A DNA stretch of 20,194 nucleotides from an uncultured Oscillospiraceae bacterium (GTDB lineage Bacteria; Bacillota; Clostridia; Oscillospirales; Oscillospiraceae). Under the pieces are notes generated by a model that saw only the letters and a program-made list of their open reading frames with translations, was not told where the DNA came from and did not search any database. The position numbers and the translations under genes were made by a program. Numbering within the stretch: position 1 is the stretch's first letter; each line of letters begins with the position of its first letter. The stretch spans positions 1-20,194 of the forward strand of contig CAAENU010000169.1 of the NCBI GenBank assembly GCA_900757415.1, given 5' to 3'. Below, in pieces: positions 1-7,817 of the stretch.

Positions 1-135
1 GAAGTCCATGTACTCTGGAGCAACGTCCACATCCCGGATGTTGCTTTCCTTTGTAGTAGTCAACTGGTAGCCGTAATCTTTGAATACCAGAAGCGATTTG
101 GAAATATGTATGGTACATTCAGTAAATTCAAAACA
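1..135 (-). CDS. 3' part of an unrecognised gene, runs off the left edge
   Basis: An open minus-strand frame runs off the left edge. Its last visible residues include KDYGYQLTTTKESNIRDV and then PEYMDF, a composition that looks coding rather than random. The frame stays open rightward to about 175, but the convincing part starts near 135, where it collides in another frame with the end of the broken XRE gene. That suggests a deletion junction between two genes. No start codon with a ribosome site is visible. I do not recognise the family. It could also be non-coding, because only about 45 codons are visible. Confidence 0.3.
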
Positions 136-425
136 GCTTCCTGCTGGTCGGGACGCAGCACCGGCCACCGATCAATAATCTGCATTTGCTGAGACGTAAG
201 TACCACCGGGGTAGACTCACTTCCCTCTGCCTTAGCAAAAAACTCAGAAAGTGTAATCTAAAAGGCATCGCAGATCTTTACAAGCGAAGGAATGGACGGG
301 GTCGCACTGTTGTTATACCATGTGGAAATGGTGATCGATTTCATCCCCGCATGAGTTGCCAAATCGTAAAGCGACCATTTGCGTTCTTTACGGTAGGCGG
401 TTATAGTGTTCAGAATGTTGTCCAC
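60..425 (-). pseudogene. XRE-family HTH regulator, disrupted by an in-frame stop
   Basis: A GTG start at 425 follows GAGGAG at five bases. The product begins DNILNTITAYRKERKW and continues through SLYDLATHAG and ISTWYNNSATPSIPSL to KICDAF, the pattern of a Cro/C1-type helix-turn-helix domain. A TAG at 258–260 sits where relatives normally have Gly (DAF-G-ITLSEFF). The frame then resumes with ITLSEFFAKAEGSE and QQEAVLNLLN before losing similarity and stopping at 60–62. So one nonsense codon breaks the gene right after the DNA-binding domain, and the extreme C-terminus also looks replaced. A 55-residue HTH peptide could still be made. A sequencing error at the TAG is possible. Confidence 0.6.
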
Positions 426-461
426 CGCCACTCCTCACTTTCGTACAGTAAACTTTTGCCT

Positions 462-467
462 ATTATA
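462..467 (-). promoter_or_regulatory. Minus-strand -10 box for the XRE remnant
   Basis: TATAAT on the minus strand lies about 37 bases upstream of the GTG start of the XRE remnant. No good -35 is present. TCGTAC (441–446) and GTACGA (511–516) flank it as inverted arms, as an autoregulated XRE operator might, but with wide spacing. This is an inference from position. Confidence 0.3.
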
Positions 468-544
468 CCGTACTACGCAGAAAATTATAATCCTTTTCGC
501 CGTATAAAAAGTACGAAGCTTGGGAGTGCTAAAATCGTGGATTA

Positions 545-1016
545 ACCGTCCGCATGGAACGGTTTATATGCTAAAACAAAAGCCGCCCGAAGGCAGCACG
601 GGAATTTTATTGGACGGAAAACAGTGCTTGGTATCAAAATTTTTTGTGCGGCATCTACTGCCCACTTAACGAGAAACCGGGTCGGCGGCATCGTAAAGAG
701 CTTGTGCCATGCGGCTGGCATCCTCCGGGGTCATCAGGTCCTGCACCACGTTGTGGATGGCGGTGCCCACCGCAAACTCGTATTTGGGGACGGAGAACTG
801 GTCCAGCTTTTCACACTACGCTGTCCCAGACCAAAGCTCCCCTTGGAGCTGTTCACAATGCCACCACTCAGCAGGGGCTTGCGTGGTATTGTGATTATCA
901 GTTGATAGACCGACTCTCATGGCTCCTTAAGCAGCTGTTTTAATATTACGCTATTCCAGGGCTCTGACCGGTGGTTACGGTACATGCCATTCCTAGACGA
1001 TTACCTAAATTTACAA
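545..1016. other. Gene-poor flank left of the cas operon
   Basis: Apart from the gene remnant at 666–814 I see no intact gene. There is a short dyad AACCGT/ACGGTT at 544–564 and a hairpin AGCTCC-CCTT-GGAGCT at 835–850. No clear rho-independent terminator follows cas6. The stretch reads as decayed intergenic DNA. Confidence 0.5.
666..814 (-). pseudogene. 3' remnant of an unidentified gene
   Basis: A minus-strand frame ends in TAA at 666–668 and reads KLDQFSVPKYEFAVGTAI, then HNVVQDLMTPEDASRMAQAL, then YDAADPVSR. This is convincing amphipathic coding sequence of about 46 residues. A TAG in the same frame just upstream (about 817) closes it with no start or ribosome site, so only the C-terminal tail of a former gene survives. 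I do not recognise the family. It shows that the DNA left of the cas operon is eroded. Confidence 0.45.
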
Positions 1017-1772
1017 TCAGGTACAGAAGTTTCTCTTTTGAAAAGCTGTAGTTGTTCCACCCATGCCGAGCGTGGTTTTGATGCCGATTCCACCATACGG
1101 TGCAAAAGAGAGCAATGTATTCCACAATTCCAGAAGTGGTGGTGCAAGGTGAGCTTCAACCGTTACATTTCCGAGAAAGGACGGGATTCGTGTTTCTTTT
1201 AGCAGGTAACGTGTCGTATGGAGATTGTAATCCACAATGTGAAGTCCCTGCTGTAAAGCTTGTAGCGCATCAGAATCTGTAAGTGCGTATTCTGGGAACG
1301 TTGTATTCCAATGTGTAATCAAACTTTGCAGGATCAGGTTTTCCTGTGGGTAAATAGCATAACGACCGGCCTGCTTGAAGGCACATGGCGACTGGAAAAT
1401 CAATTTCGTGCGGTTTTCGCTGCAGGAACGCCCGGCACGAATGATTTCCGCAGCAGAAACCGCTGAAGAGACATGGACCTCTGAAACAGGTAACACCAAT
1501 TCATGCAGAGGGATTTCCTTTGCAGATTCCAAAACGGGAAAAACTACCTGTCGAGCAGCGTCATTCAGCAGGTTGACCGTCCAGATCAAAGACTGTTTTT
1601 CCGGCGAAAAACATAGAAAATGCGCAATGGGGTGTTCCCCTTGCAGATGCATCTGCTCTCCAAATTCAGAAGAAATCTGTGACATCAGCCAACCATACAG
1701 ACGATAGGCCCACGACTGGGGAATCCGCACATCATTGGGGGGAGATAAAACCAGTTGAATCTGCTGGATCAT
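1017..1772 (-). CDS. cas6: Cas6 pre-crRNA endoribonuclease
   Basis: The 251-residue product processes repeat RNA in type I and III systems, cutting at the base of the repeat hairpin to leave an 8-nt 5' handle. The C-terminal glycine-rich loop GGIGIKTTLGMGG (about residues 227–239) is the Cas6 RAMP signature, and length and operon position fit. The start at 1772 overlaps the csm5 stop as ATGA and has GGGGTGA seven bases upstream; a longer reading to 1790 lacks this. A general-base His cannot be assigned with certainty (candidates lie around residues 42–51). It is the last gene of the csm operon. Its predicted substrates are the CCCC-GNAA-GGGG hairpins in the two arrays of this window. Confidence 0.88.
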   Translation of the reverse strand: MIQQIQLVLSPPNDVRIPQSWAYRLYGWLMSQISSEFGEQMHLQGEHPIAHFLCFSPEKQSLIWTVNLLNDAARQVVFPVLESAKEIPLHELVLPVSEVHVSSAVSAAEIIRAGRSCSENRTKLIFQSPCAFKQAGRYAIYPQENLILQSLITHWNTTFPEYALTDSDALQALQQGLHIVDYNLHTTRYLLKETRIPSFLGNVTVEAHLAPPLLELWNTLLSFAPYGGIGIKTTLGMGGTTTAFQKRNFCT

Positions 1773-2857
1773 AAGATACTCACCCCGCAATGTCCATAGG
1801 GATAAAGCCGACCACGAAAGCGAGCATATTTCATGGTGTGCGGGGAAATGCCATTTTCGGCATCACGCTCATGCTTATGTTTACGGAACATCTGCGCCAT
1901 TTGCTCTGCTGTCCAGCGCAAACCTTCTTTTTCGCCCAGATAGAGATATGCTAGCGACTTGGCAAAGAACCCGGAGCCGCCGCCCAGGATCAGATAGGGC
2001 TGCTGCGGCAGGTTGACGGCACCGCGCGGCAGGGTAAAATGCCGAGCGTAGGTCTGCTGATAGGATGCATCGAACTGTTGGATGGATTCCAGCAGAGAGT
2101 CTTTTGTAATGCGGCCCTTCAGAACAGACTGATCCAGGGTCAGCTTGAACCGGATGGCTGTGCCCGGTGCGACGCATTCCCGGCAGAGGTTGATGCTGTG
2201 GGTTCCGCCATCTGTGGCGGAGTCCGTTTTTCCGGCTAGCATCATGCAGTTATCCGGGATGGGGAGGCTGTCGGAAACCTGAATGCCACGGAAAATGCTG
2301 TTAACAGCGTCCGGAGCGATGCTTCCATCTTTCAGAGTGCGCAGACGCAGCTGATTGACATATTTCTCTTCCGGAAAGGTGGCCCGGCGGTTTGGTGCAA
2401 GGTTGTGTCCGGTACTGCGGTCAGCCAATACCGCACTCAGCAGCCATGCGGTACGCAGCGCACCCTTGATGCTGCTGCCGGGGATGTAGGCATGGCCCTG
2501 CGCATTACGCTGGAAGGCATGGATCTCTTTCAGCGAGTGCTCCGCATCCAGGGCGTCCCCCACCTCGATCTGATAGCGCGTCAGCGTTTTCAGCTCCGCA
2601 TCGGAAATGCCACAGTCTTTGCTCAGAAATGCCCAGAGATTGGACTGCTCGCTAAGCATAAACTGTCCGTACCTGTCCACCAGATCGTGCTCGACCAGAA
2701 AGCTGAAAAATTTTTGCTCGTCCAGAAAGGAGACTTTGCCATTGCGGGTGTTGTACATGTACTCTTTTTTGGTATAGCTGCTACCATTGCCAACAAACAG
2801 AGGTGCCCATACATTCAGAGTAAGGTCAAAGATCTGCAGATGATCCTGCTGAATCAT
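1769..2857 (-). CDS. csm5: Csm5, type III-A RAMP subunit
   Basis: The 362-residue RAMP protein caps the 3' end of the crRNA in the Csm complex and is needed for crRNA maturation in characterised systems. Visible features are an N-terminal FVGNGSSYTKKEY strand-loop, the RAMP motif YIPGSSIKGALRTA (about residues 124–137) and a second glycine-rich stretch LILGGGSGFF near the C-terminus. Length is normal for Csm5. The ATG overlaps the csm4 stop (ATGA) and is preceded by GGGGGTGA, so translation is probably coupled. Its stop overlaps cas6 in the same way. Confidence 0.9.
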   Translation of the reverse strand: MIQQDHLQIFDLTLNVWAPLFVGNGSSYTKKEYMYNTRNGKVSFLDEQKFFSFLVEHDLVDRYGQFMLSEQSNLWAFLSKDCGISDAELKTLTRYQIEVGDALDAEHSLKEIHAFQRNAQGHAYIPGSSIKGALRTAWLLSAVLADRSTGHNLAPNRRATFPEEKYVNQLRLRTLKDGSIAPDAVNSIFRGIQVSDSLPIPDNCMMLAGKTDSATDGGTHSINLCRECVAPGTAIRFKLTLDQSVLKGRITKDSLLESIQQFDASYQQTYARHFTLPRGAVNLPQQPYLILGGGSGFFAKSLAYLYLGEKEGLRWTAEQMAQMFRKHKHERDAENGISPHTMKYARFRGRLYPYGHCGVSIL

Positions 2858-3819
2858 AATGTCACCCCCATAAAGATCGGTTTGGAATAGCGGTATACCG
2901 GATGCACATCCGACAAACCAACATCATACAAAGCACCTTGATAACGATTTTGCAGGACAGATCCTGCCGAAAGGGCATACTGCGTTTTTTTCTTCAGTGG
3001 AGTTTCCACACGATCGGATGCCATAAATCCGCTGCGGCGTACGAGCTGGAAAGAAGCGTCTTTTAGCGCGCTGTCCAGTTCATCTGTCTGCAGCAGGCTG
3101 GTGGTCAGCAGCAGATAGGGTGCGCGGTTGGCAGAAAGTGCACGGCGCAGCCACTTGGTCTGCGCGTCAGAGGGTGTATTCAGACAAAGCTTTTGCACTA
3201 CATGGAACTTTCCGTAACCAGAGCTGACTTTGCCGCCGATGCCGGTAGCGCCCAGCCAATCCAGCAGATACTCCAAGTCTTCATCCTGACCATCTTCGGT
3301 AAATCCGCAGATGAAATACAGTCCGCAGTCCGGCGCAAAACGGAACAGTCCAACCTGATACGGCATGGTATCTCCCTGCATGGGAACGGCTGCCTTGGTC
3401 TGCTCATAGTGGGTGCCAAAGCTTTCTGGTTGCTCGTCAGGGGTAAAATGACCTTCATGCAGGCTTCTGGCGTAGCGGTCAAATTCCAACACAGGGATCC
3501 AGGCTAGCTTTTTTACCTTTTTACGCAGGGTGGTTTCCACTTCCTCAGTGGATTCCGATGCGGCAATGGGCTTTGGCAGGTAGAAGGTTTCACCGTACCA
3601 GGGCATTGTATCGCTGAGCAGGAATTTTCCCTGCCGGACCTGCGCACAAAGCTGTTCTAGGGCTTCTTCCCCGTGCTGGACGAGTGTCTCATGGCAGAGG
3701 GCAGAAAACAGGGTATCTGCCCGCAGGGTCTCTTCGGAGGTATAAAGCGACAATGCAGAGTCGGCTCCTCCGAAATGAACAGCTGTGTCAAACTGAAGCT
3801 TAAACAGAAAATAGTTCAT
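2854..3819 (-). CDS. csm4: Csm4, type III-A RAMP subunit
   Basis: The 321-residue protein binds the crRNA 5' handle and contacts Cas10 in known Csm complexes. It starts MNYFLFKLQFDTAVHFGG, a typical Csm4 opening strand, and has the SEETLRADTLFSALCHE helix region and a glycine-rich loop GIGGKVSSGYGKF at about residues 193–205. I chose the ATG at 3819 (GAGGTGG ribosome site) over the frame's first ATG at 3837, because homology begins there. This makes the first 20 nt overlap the csm3 end in another frame. It sits between csm3 and csm5 in canonical order. Confidence 0.9.
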   Translation of the reverse strand: MNYFLFKLQFDTAVHFGGADSALSLYTSEETLRADTLFSALCHETLVQHGEEALEQLCAQVRQGKFLLSDTMPWYGETFYLPKPIAASESTEEVETTLRKKVKKLAWIPVLEFDRYARSLHEGHFTPDEQPESFGTHYEQTKAAVPMQGDTMPYQVGLFRFAPDCGLYFICGFTEDGQDEDLEYLLDWLGATGIGGKVSSGYGKFHVVQKLCLNTPSDAQTKWLRRALSANRAPYLLLTTSLLQTDELDSALKDASFQLVRRSGFMASDRVETPLKKKTQYALSAGSVLQNRYQGALYDVGLSDVHPVYRYSKPIFMGVTL

Positions 3820-4465
3820 AACTATCCACCTCATCAAAGAGGGATTTCAGGCGGCTGAGATCCGCCTGCGCGCCATAGCCTTCCAGCGCAAAGTTTTTCA
3901 GGCTGACACGGCCGCTGCCGCGGGAACCATGGCCGCCCAGATAATCCATCTGCAGCAGCTTCATGCCTTTGGCCAGAAGAGAAAGATCTTCCTCGACCTG
4001 TGCCGGGTCGGTTACATCGTAAACGATGCTGACACCGAACTTTGCACCGGCGATCACACGTTCGATCTGGCGAGGATTGGCCACAGAGTTGGCACGGGAA
4101 ATTGCGTTTTCGGTCTTGACCTCGGTCACACCCACATTGGAAAGCTCTTTTGCATTGGACAAAAAGGCATCCGCAAACTGCAGGCGGGAACGGCGCACTG
4201 GCTCCGAGGAACCGAACAGGCGCAGAATGCGCTCGTCGTCCTTGTCGAAAACAGGCATGTGTTCGATATCCTGACAGGTGCTGCGGGCCAGCAGGGTGCG
4301 CAGTTTGCCTTTCAGACTGCTGCCGGGTACGATGGGATAACCGGTATAGGGGTCACGCACCACCGGGCTGTCCACAGCACCAATGGCAGAAAAGGCAGAG
4401 GAACCGCCGATGTGCATACCGGTGCGCACTTCCAGATCGCACCGGATCAGAATTTTTCCATACAT
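3800..4465 (-). CDS. csm3: Csm3, target-RNA-cleaving backbone subunit
   Basis: The 221-residue RAMP protein forms the repeated backbone of the Csm filament and cuts target RNA at six-nucleotide steps. The catalytic Asp is present as D32 in GAVDSPVVRD, matching the D32 position reported for Staphylococcus epidermidis Csm3. PGSSLKGKLR (about residues 47–56) and the C-terminal GGHGSRGSGRVSL are the expected RAMP glycine loops. The start at 4465 has GGAGGGG upstream and lies four bases past the csm2 stop. The C-terminus overruns the csm4 start by 20 nt. RNase activity should be intact. Confidence 0.93.
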   Translation of the reverse strand: MYGKILIRCDLEVRTGMHIGGSSAFSAIGAVDSPVVRDPYTGYPIVPGSSLKGKLRTLLARSTCQDIEHMPVFDKDDERILRLFGSSEPVRRSRLQFADAFLSNAKELSNVGVTEVKTENAISRANSVANPRQIERVIAGAKFGVSIVYDVTDPAQVEEDLSLLAKGMKLLQMDYLGGHGSRGSGRVSLKNFALEGYGAQADLSRLKSLFDEVDSYELFSV

Positions 4466-4469
4466 ATAA

Positions 4470-5003
4470 TTACCCCTCCTTGCCGCCAAAGTAGCGGTGG
4501 AAAGCGACTAGCGCTTCCATGTAGTGTGCAAAGCGGATCAGATCCGCACGGTCGGTGGAAATGCCCTTGAGGTATTCCAGCAGGTTCGTCTGCGCCACAA
4601 AGTTTTTTACGGTATCATCGCGCCCGCACTCATAAGCCACACGCACCCGCATCAGGTTGAGCTTTACGATGCTTTCGGGCAGAAGCTTTTCATCGGTGCG
4701 GATGTTTTCCGTATTAAAGATATCAGTCACAAGGCTCAACAGGTTGCGGATCTTGCTGGTGGTCACGGTCTTGCCACCGCTCATGAGGCTGCGCATAATA
4801 CGCTCGGCTTCGTCTACATAATCTTCCGGCACCTTTTTCGGCGTGATCTCCGGCGGCAGCTCTTTCTGCTGTCCATAGCTACTACGGCTGTTATAGCTGC
4901 CGGAACCGCTGCGGTTTCCGTTGTAGCTGTTGCTATATCCGCTTCGGCTGTTGTTATAGCCACCGCCGCCATAGCCGCGGCCATTATCATTCCATCCTGC
5001 CAT
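4470..5003 (-). CDS. csm2: Csm2 small subunit with low-complexity N-terminal tail
   Basis: This 177-residue protein forms the helical inner filament of the Csm complex. The conserved part is the C-terminal about 125 residues, including YVDEAERIMRSLMSGGK, TSKIRNLLSLVTDIFN and LMRVRVAYECGRD. Ahead of it lies a tail in which residues 7–44 use only Gly, Asn, Ser, Arg and Tyr, with six Tyr and regularly spaced Arg. This makes the protein longer than usual Csm2 (about 120–145 residues). The start at 5003 (AAAGGGTGG ribosome site) overlaps the csm1 end by 17 nt. An alternative start would only lengthen the tail. The family call is firm; the tail's role is unknown. Confidence 0.9.
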   Translation of the reverse strand: MAGWNDNGRGYGGGGYNNSRSGYSNSYNGNRSGSGSYNSRSSYGQQKELPPEITPKKVPEDYVDEAERIMRSLMSGGKTVTTSKIRNLLSLVTDIFNTENIRTDEKLLPESIVKLNLMRVRVAYECGRDDTVKNFVAQTNLLEYLKGISTDRADLIRFAHYMEALVAFHRYFGGKEG

Positions 5004-7371
5004 CTGTGTCGCCACCCTTTCTGTTCTGATAGACATAAATATAAATTGTGGTGATGAGCTGGTGACGCTGTACGGCATCCAATGCCCAATCCATCATGTT
5101 GTGAGAGAATTGCTCGTAAAGTTTATAATCCGGTGCATTCTTTTTTGGGGAAAGCCGCGCCAGCAGGTAAGCGTACCGTGCGAGGTTGATGCGGTCGTTT
5201 TCGGCTTCCCGCAGCAGTGTCAGCAGGTTGTAGAGCATGGCGTTTCCATGCTCGGCGTTATCCTTGCCGAAGAAGCTTTGCAGGCAGCCGACCTTTTCGG
5301 TCAGGACCTTTGTGCGGAATACATCCCACGCATAGATATGTCCCTGCTCCGGCTGCACCAGCAGACTGCCCTTTGCATCCCGGACTGCTTTGCGCTCCGG
5401 CGTGAACAGTGCCACTGCATTTTTGCCGGGCAGATGCTTGGCGGCTTCTTCCAGCGCGGCGGTTTCCTCGGCGGAAAGCCGGATGGGGTAATGGTCATCA
5501 AAGATGCCGATGCCTGCGCTGAGGGTCAGTGCACCGCAGGAAAATGCAGTGAAATTGCTCTGGATGCGCTGCGCTGCTTCCAGCACATCGTTCCATGCGC
5601 CCACAAGGAACACATCATCGCCGCCGGCGTAGACGATGCTCACTTGCAGCCCTTCGAGAATGCCGTTGATGTAGCACTTGAAAAACAGCGACATCTGCCG
5701 GGAGAACGCGGAGGTGCGGGACAGGGTAACATAGTGCATCCGTTTGACCGGGTCTTTCTCGTTTTCCTGCTCGAAACCGGAGATAAATGCGTGTCCGAGG
5801 TTGTCCACATCCATACGGCAGACTGCAATGCGGCGCACGCCCTCGGACTGCCCGGCCAGTTCTTCCATGCTGTTGCTGGCGGCGTAATCGCCCACATACA
5901 GGTTGGTGGTGGAGGGAAGGGGGCTGTACGGTGTGTTTTTGGTGTACACCCGCAGGACCGGCTCGCCGGAGGAAAGGCGCTTTTGCGCCGCAGCCCGGTC
6001 GGTCGTGGTCAGGTAAGCGCTGCCGCCGTCCAGTGCAGGCAGCGTGCAGTCATCGGCTGCCGAGGGCTGACGGCTTACCACCAGCACGCTCTTGTGCTGA
6101 ATTTTGTAGGAAAACTCCACAAACAGCCTGCACCACGGGCAAAGCTCGTCCGCAAGGTTGGCACTGGTGCCGCACACCTTGCATTCCCGGCCATCCGGGT
6201 AAGCGGCGGTACTGTTCAGCTGCCGCAGATCCTCTGCGGTATAGCGGTGGAACTTGTGCTGCTCCAGCAGACGGTTCACCCGGCGGAACAGCTCTTTGTA
6301 GGGGCTTTTTTCAGCCGGGGTATTGGTCAGGTCGTTGCCGGAGCAGGGCGTCCATGCGTTGGCCAGAAACAGCTGGGTGCCGAACTGCTGCTGCAACCAG
6401 CGGTTGAACTGCCGGTTCCACCGGGTCAGGGTATCGGCCACAGCGGCAGTGTTGGGCAGCAGCACATAGCAGTGCCCGCCGCCGCTGTAAATCAGGTTGG
6501 CGCGGGACACGCCGCACCCGGCCAGAAGCTCGTCCAGATAGTGCTCCATGAGCAGCTCCAGAAAGAACGACCGGCTGCGCAGGGAGCGCAGGGCGTTTTC
6601 GGTATGGACAGTATAAAGGAACTTCTGGATGCGGGAAAAATCGGCGGTATAGAGCAGAAAAACGTCCTTCTGGCAAAAATCCTTCTCCTGCTCAAAAAGC
6701 GCTTTGCACAGGTCGGTGATGTTGTTTGCCTGCACATATTCGCTGATGCACGCCGCAATGGCTGCGGTGGTCTTGGCGTGGTCAAACAGAGAAACATCCG
6801 GGCTTTCGCCGGTAAAGGTGCTGGACGGAAAACAACTGAACTGCGTTTCCAGCAGACCCAGCAACGAGTTGATCCACTCCGGCTGCGGCTGCAGATCCGG
6901 CAGGCACTCGCTCAGCTTGCGCACGGCATCTGCATAGACGGAAGCGGAAAGCGGCTGCTGCTGCCGTGGCAGCTTCAGGCTGCCGTCCTGCGGCTGCGCA
7001 GGCATCATCCAGCCGGGGTGCGTACCGTTCAGGTGGGTGAACACCGAGTCTAGCGGAAGGTCCCGCCGGAAGGAACTGCTTTCACCTTCGATCTCCCGGC
7101 GGTCCGCCGTGGCGGAAAGGGTGTCGGCCAGATAAACGATATAGGCCGGGGAATCGGCAGGCAGAGCCTTTGCTGCACCGCGCAGCGCGGCGGCGTGGTG
7201 GTAGCGCACACAGTCCAGCACCGGTGCCCAGCCTGCACCGGGCAAAACGCCGTGCAAAAACTGGTAGCCCTGTTCACTGTGGCTGCCGCGCCGCCCACCG
7301 GCACGGTACACCGCTTTACCGGTGTCGTGCAGCAGCCCGCCAAAGGTGGACTGCAGGGTAAGAAGATCCAA
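4987..7371 (-). CDS. csm1: Csm1/Cas10, HD nuclease and cyclic oligoadenylate synthase
   Basis: The 794-residue large subunit carries both output activities. The HD domain shows LLHDTGK (H15-D16), H31 and Y-H-H at 57–59, needed for ssDNA cleavage. The second Palm domain has YAGGDD (GGDD 583–586), the cyclic oligoadenylate synthase site. A four-Cys zinc site (C397, C400, C411, C414) lies between the Palm domains, and YSGGGHCYVLL marks the first Palm. I place the start at a TTG (7369–7371): AAAGGAG lies eight bases upstream and the product then begins MDLLTLQSTFGGLLHDTGK, as in relatives. The frame's outer TTG at 7410 lacks a ribosome site. Both activities look intact. It is the first gene of the operon. 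Confidence 0.95.
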   Translation of the reverse strand: MDLLTLQSTFGGLLHDTGKAVYRAGGRRGSHSEQGYQFLHGVLPGAGWAPVLDCVRYHHAAALRGAAKALPADSPAYIVYLADTLSATADRREIEGESSSFRRDLPLDSVFTHLNGTHPGWMMPAQPQDGSLKLPRQQQPLSASVYADAVRKLSECLPDLQPQPEWINSLLGLLETQFSCFPSSTFTGESPDVSLFDHAKTTAAIAACISEYVQANNITDLCKALFEQEKDFCQKDVFLLYTADFSRIQKFLYTVHTENALRSLRSRSFFLELLMEHYLDELLAGCGVSRANLIYSGGGHCYVLLPNTAAVADTLTRWNRQFNRWLQQQFGTQLFLANAWTPCSGNDLTNTPAEKSPYKELFRRVNRLLEQHKFHRYTAEDLRQLNSTAAYPDGRECKVCGTSANLADELCPWCRLFVEFSYKIQHKSVLVVSRQPSAADDCTLPALDGGSAYLTTTDRAAAQKRLSSGEPVLRVYTKNTPYSPLPSTTNLYVGDYAASNSMEELAGQSEGVRRIAVCRMDVDNLGHAFISGFEQENEKDPVKRMHYVTLSRTSAFSRQMSLFFKCYINGILEGLQVSIVYAGGDDVFLVGAWNDVLEAAQRIQSNFTAFSCGALTLSAGIGIFDDHYPIRLSAEETAALEEAAKHLPGKNAVALFTPERKAVRDAKGSLLVQPEQGHIYAWDVFRTKVLTEKVGCLQSFFGKDNAEHGNAMLYNLLTLLREAENDRINLARYAYLLARLSPKKNAPDYKLYEQFSHNMMDWALDAVQRHQLITTIYIYVYQNRKGGDTDGRME

Positions 7372-7379
7372 AATATCAT

Positions 7380-7386
7380 CTCCTTT
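7380..7386 (-). promoter_or_regulatory. Ribosome site fixing the csm1 TTG start
   Basis: AAAGGAG on the minus strand stands eight bases before TTG at 7369–7371. It decides the csm1 start, since no in-frame ATG lies nearby. Confidence 0.7.
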
Positions 7387-7422
7387 ACGAACGACGAAAC
7401 AACTGCACAATAATTTGCAAAT

Positions 7423-7437
7423 AAAATTGGCAATTTT
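7423..7437. repeat. Perfect 15-bp inverted repeat in the csm1 leader
   Basis: AAAATTG-G-CAATTTT is a perfect dyad lying between the csm promoter and the csm1 ribosome site. It could be a repressor operator or a weak mRNA hairpin. No regulator is identified. Confidence 0.5.
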
Positions 7438-7462
7438 GTTCCAAACGTCACTATTTTGCTTT

Positions 7463-7491
7463 ATTATAGCACATCCTGCCGGAATGCAAAA
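7463..7491 (-). promoter_or_regulatory. csm operon promoter
   Basis: On the minus strand a TATAAT (7468–7463) is preceded by TG one base upstream, giving an extended -10. TTTTGC (7491–7486) stands 17 bases before it, with TTGCAT overlapping at 15. Transcription would start near 7456, leaving about 85 nt of leader before csm1. It is the only good promoter before the operon. Confidence 0.65.
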
Positions 7492-7580
7492 GGCGTGCAG
7501 GAAAATGTTTGAGAGGTTTCGGCTGTTCCGCTCACTTCTATACAGGCCGCAGCACAGGCAAGGTTAAGGCTGAACAAAAG

Positions 7581-7615
7581 AAAAATTCCGCATCGGAAAA
7601 GATGCGGAATTTTTT
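7581..7615. terminator. Bidirectional rho-independent terminator between array 1 and the csm promoter
   Basis: The perfect arms AAAAATTCCGCATC and GATGCGGAATTTTT enclose a six-base loop, with A-rich and T-rich ends, so it can work on both strands. On the minus strand it stops array 1 transcripts immediately after the last repeat and insulates the csm promoter. Confidence 0.85.
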
Positions 7616-7817
7616 GTACCCTTACGGGGAGAAGAGTACCATAAAAAAGGAGTGTAAAAAACGAAAAGTAGTTATCGCCCCCTTACGGGGATTATATTAC
7701 GTTTCTATTGTTGCCTGTGCCATGCATATAGTTATCGCCCCCTTACGGGGATCACATCTACGTCCGCTTTGGCGACGGGACACAAATTTGGTTCTCGCCC
7801 CCTTACGGGGATCACAT
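7616..7817 (-). CRISPR. CRISPR array 1 (four repeats, three spacers, decayed left end)
   Basis: Three close copies start at 7671, 7731 and 7791 with an exact 60-base period, plus a degenerate copy at 7616–7635. On the minus strand the core is ATCCCCGTAAGGGGGCGATAAC-like, ending GCGATAAC (two copies) or GCGAGAAC (the leader-proximal copy), close to the ACGAGAAC handle of S. epidermidis Csm. The core is about 27 nt, leaving spacers of about 33 nt; the exact repeat 5' end is uncertain because the copies diverge. The degenerate left copy and the adjacent terminator indicate right-to-left transcription. Repeats differ from array 2 outside the hairpin. Confidence 0.82.

Noticed and set aside
186..545. 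A 119-codon plus-strand frame at the left end.
   Set aside because: It lies opposite the recognisable XRE-type regulator remnant and has no family features.
5062..7053. A 663-codon open frame on the plus strand opposite csm1.
   Set aside because: Antisense shadow of GC-rich csm1; the product has no family features, while the minus strand encodes a full Cas10.
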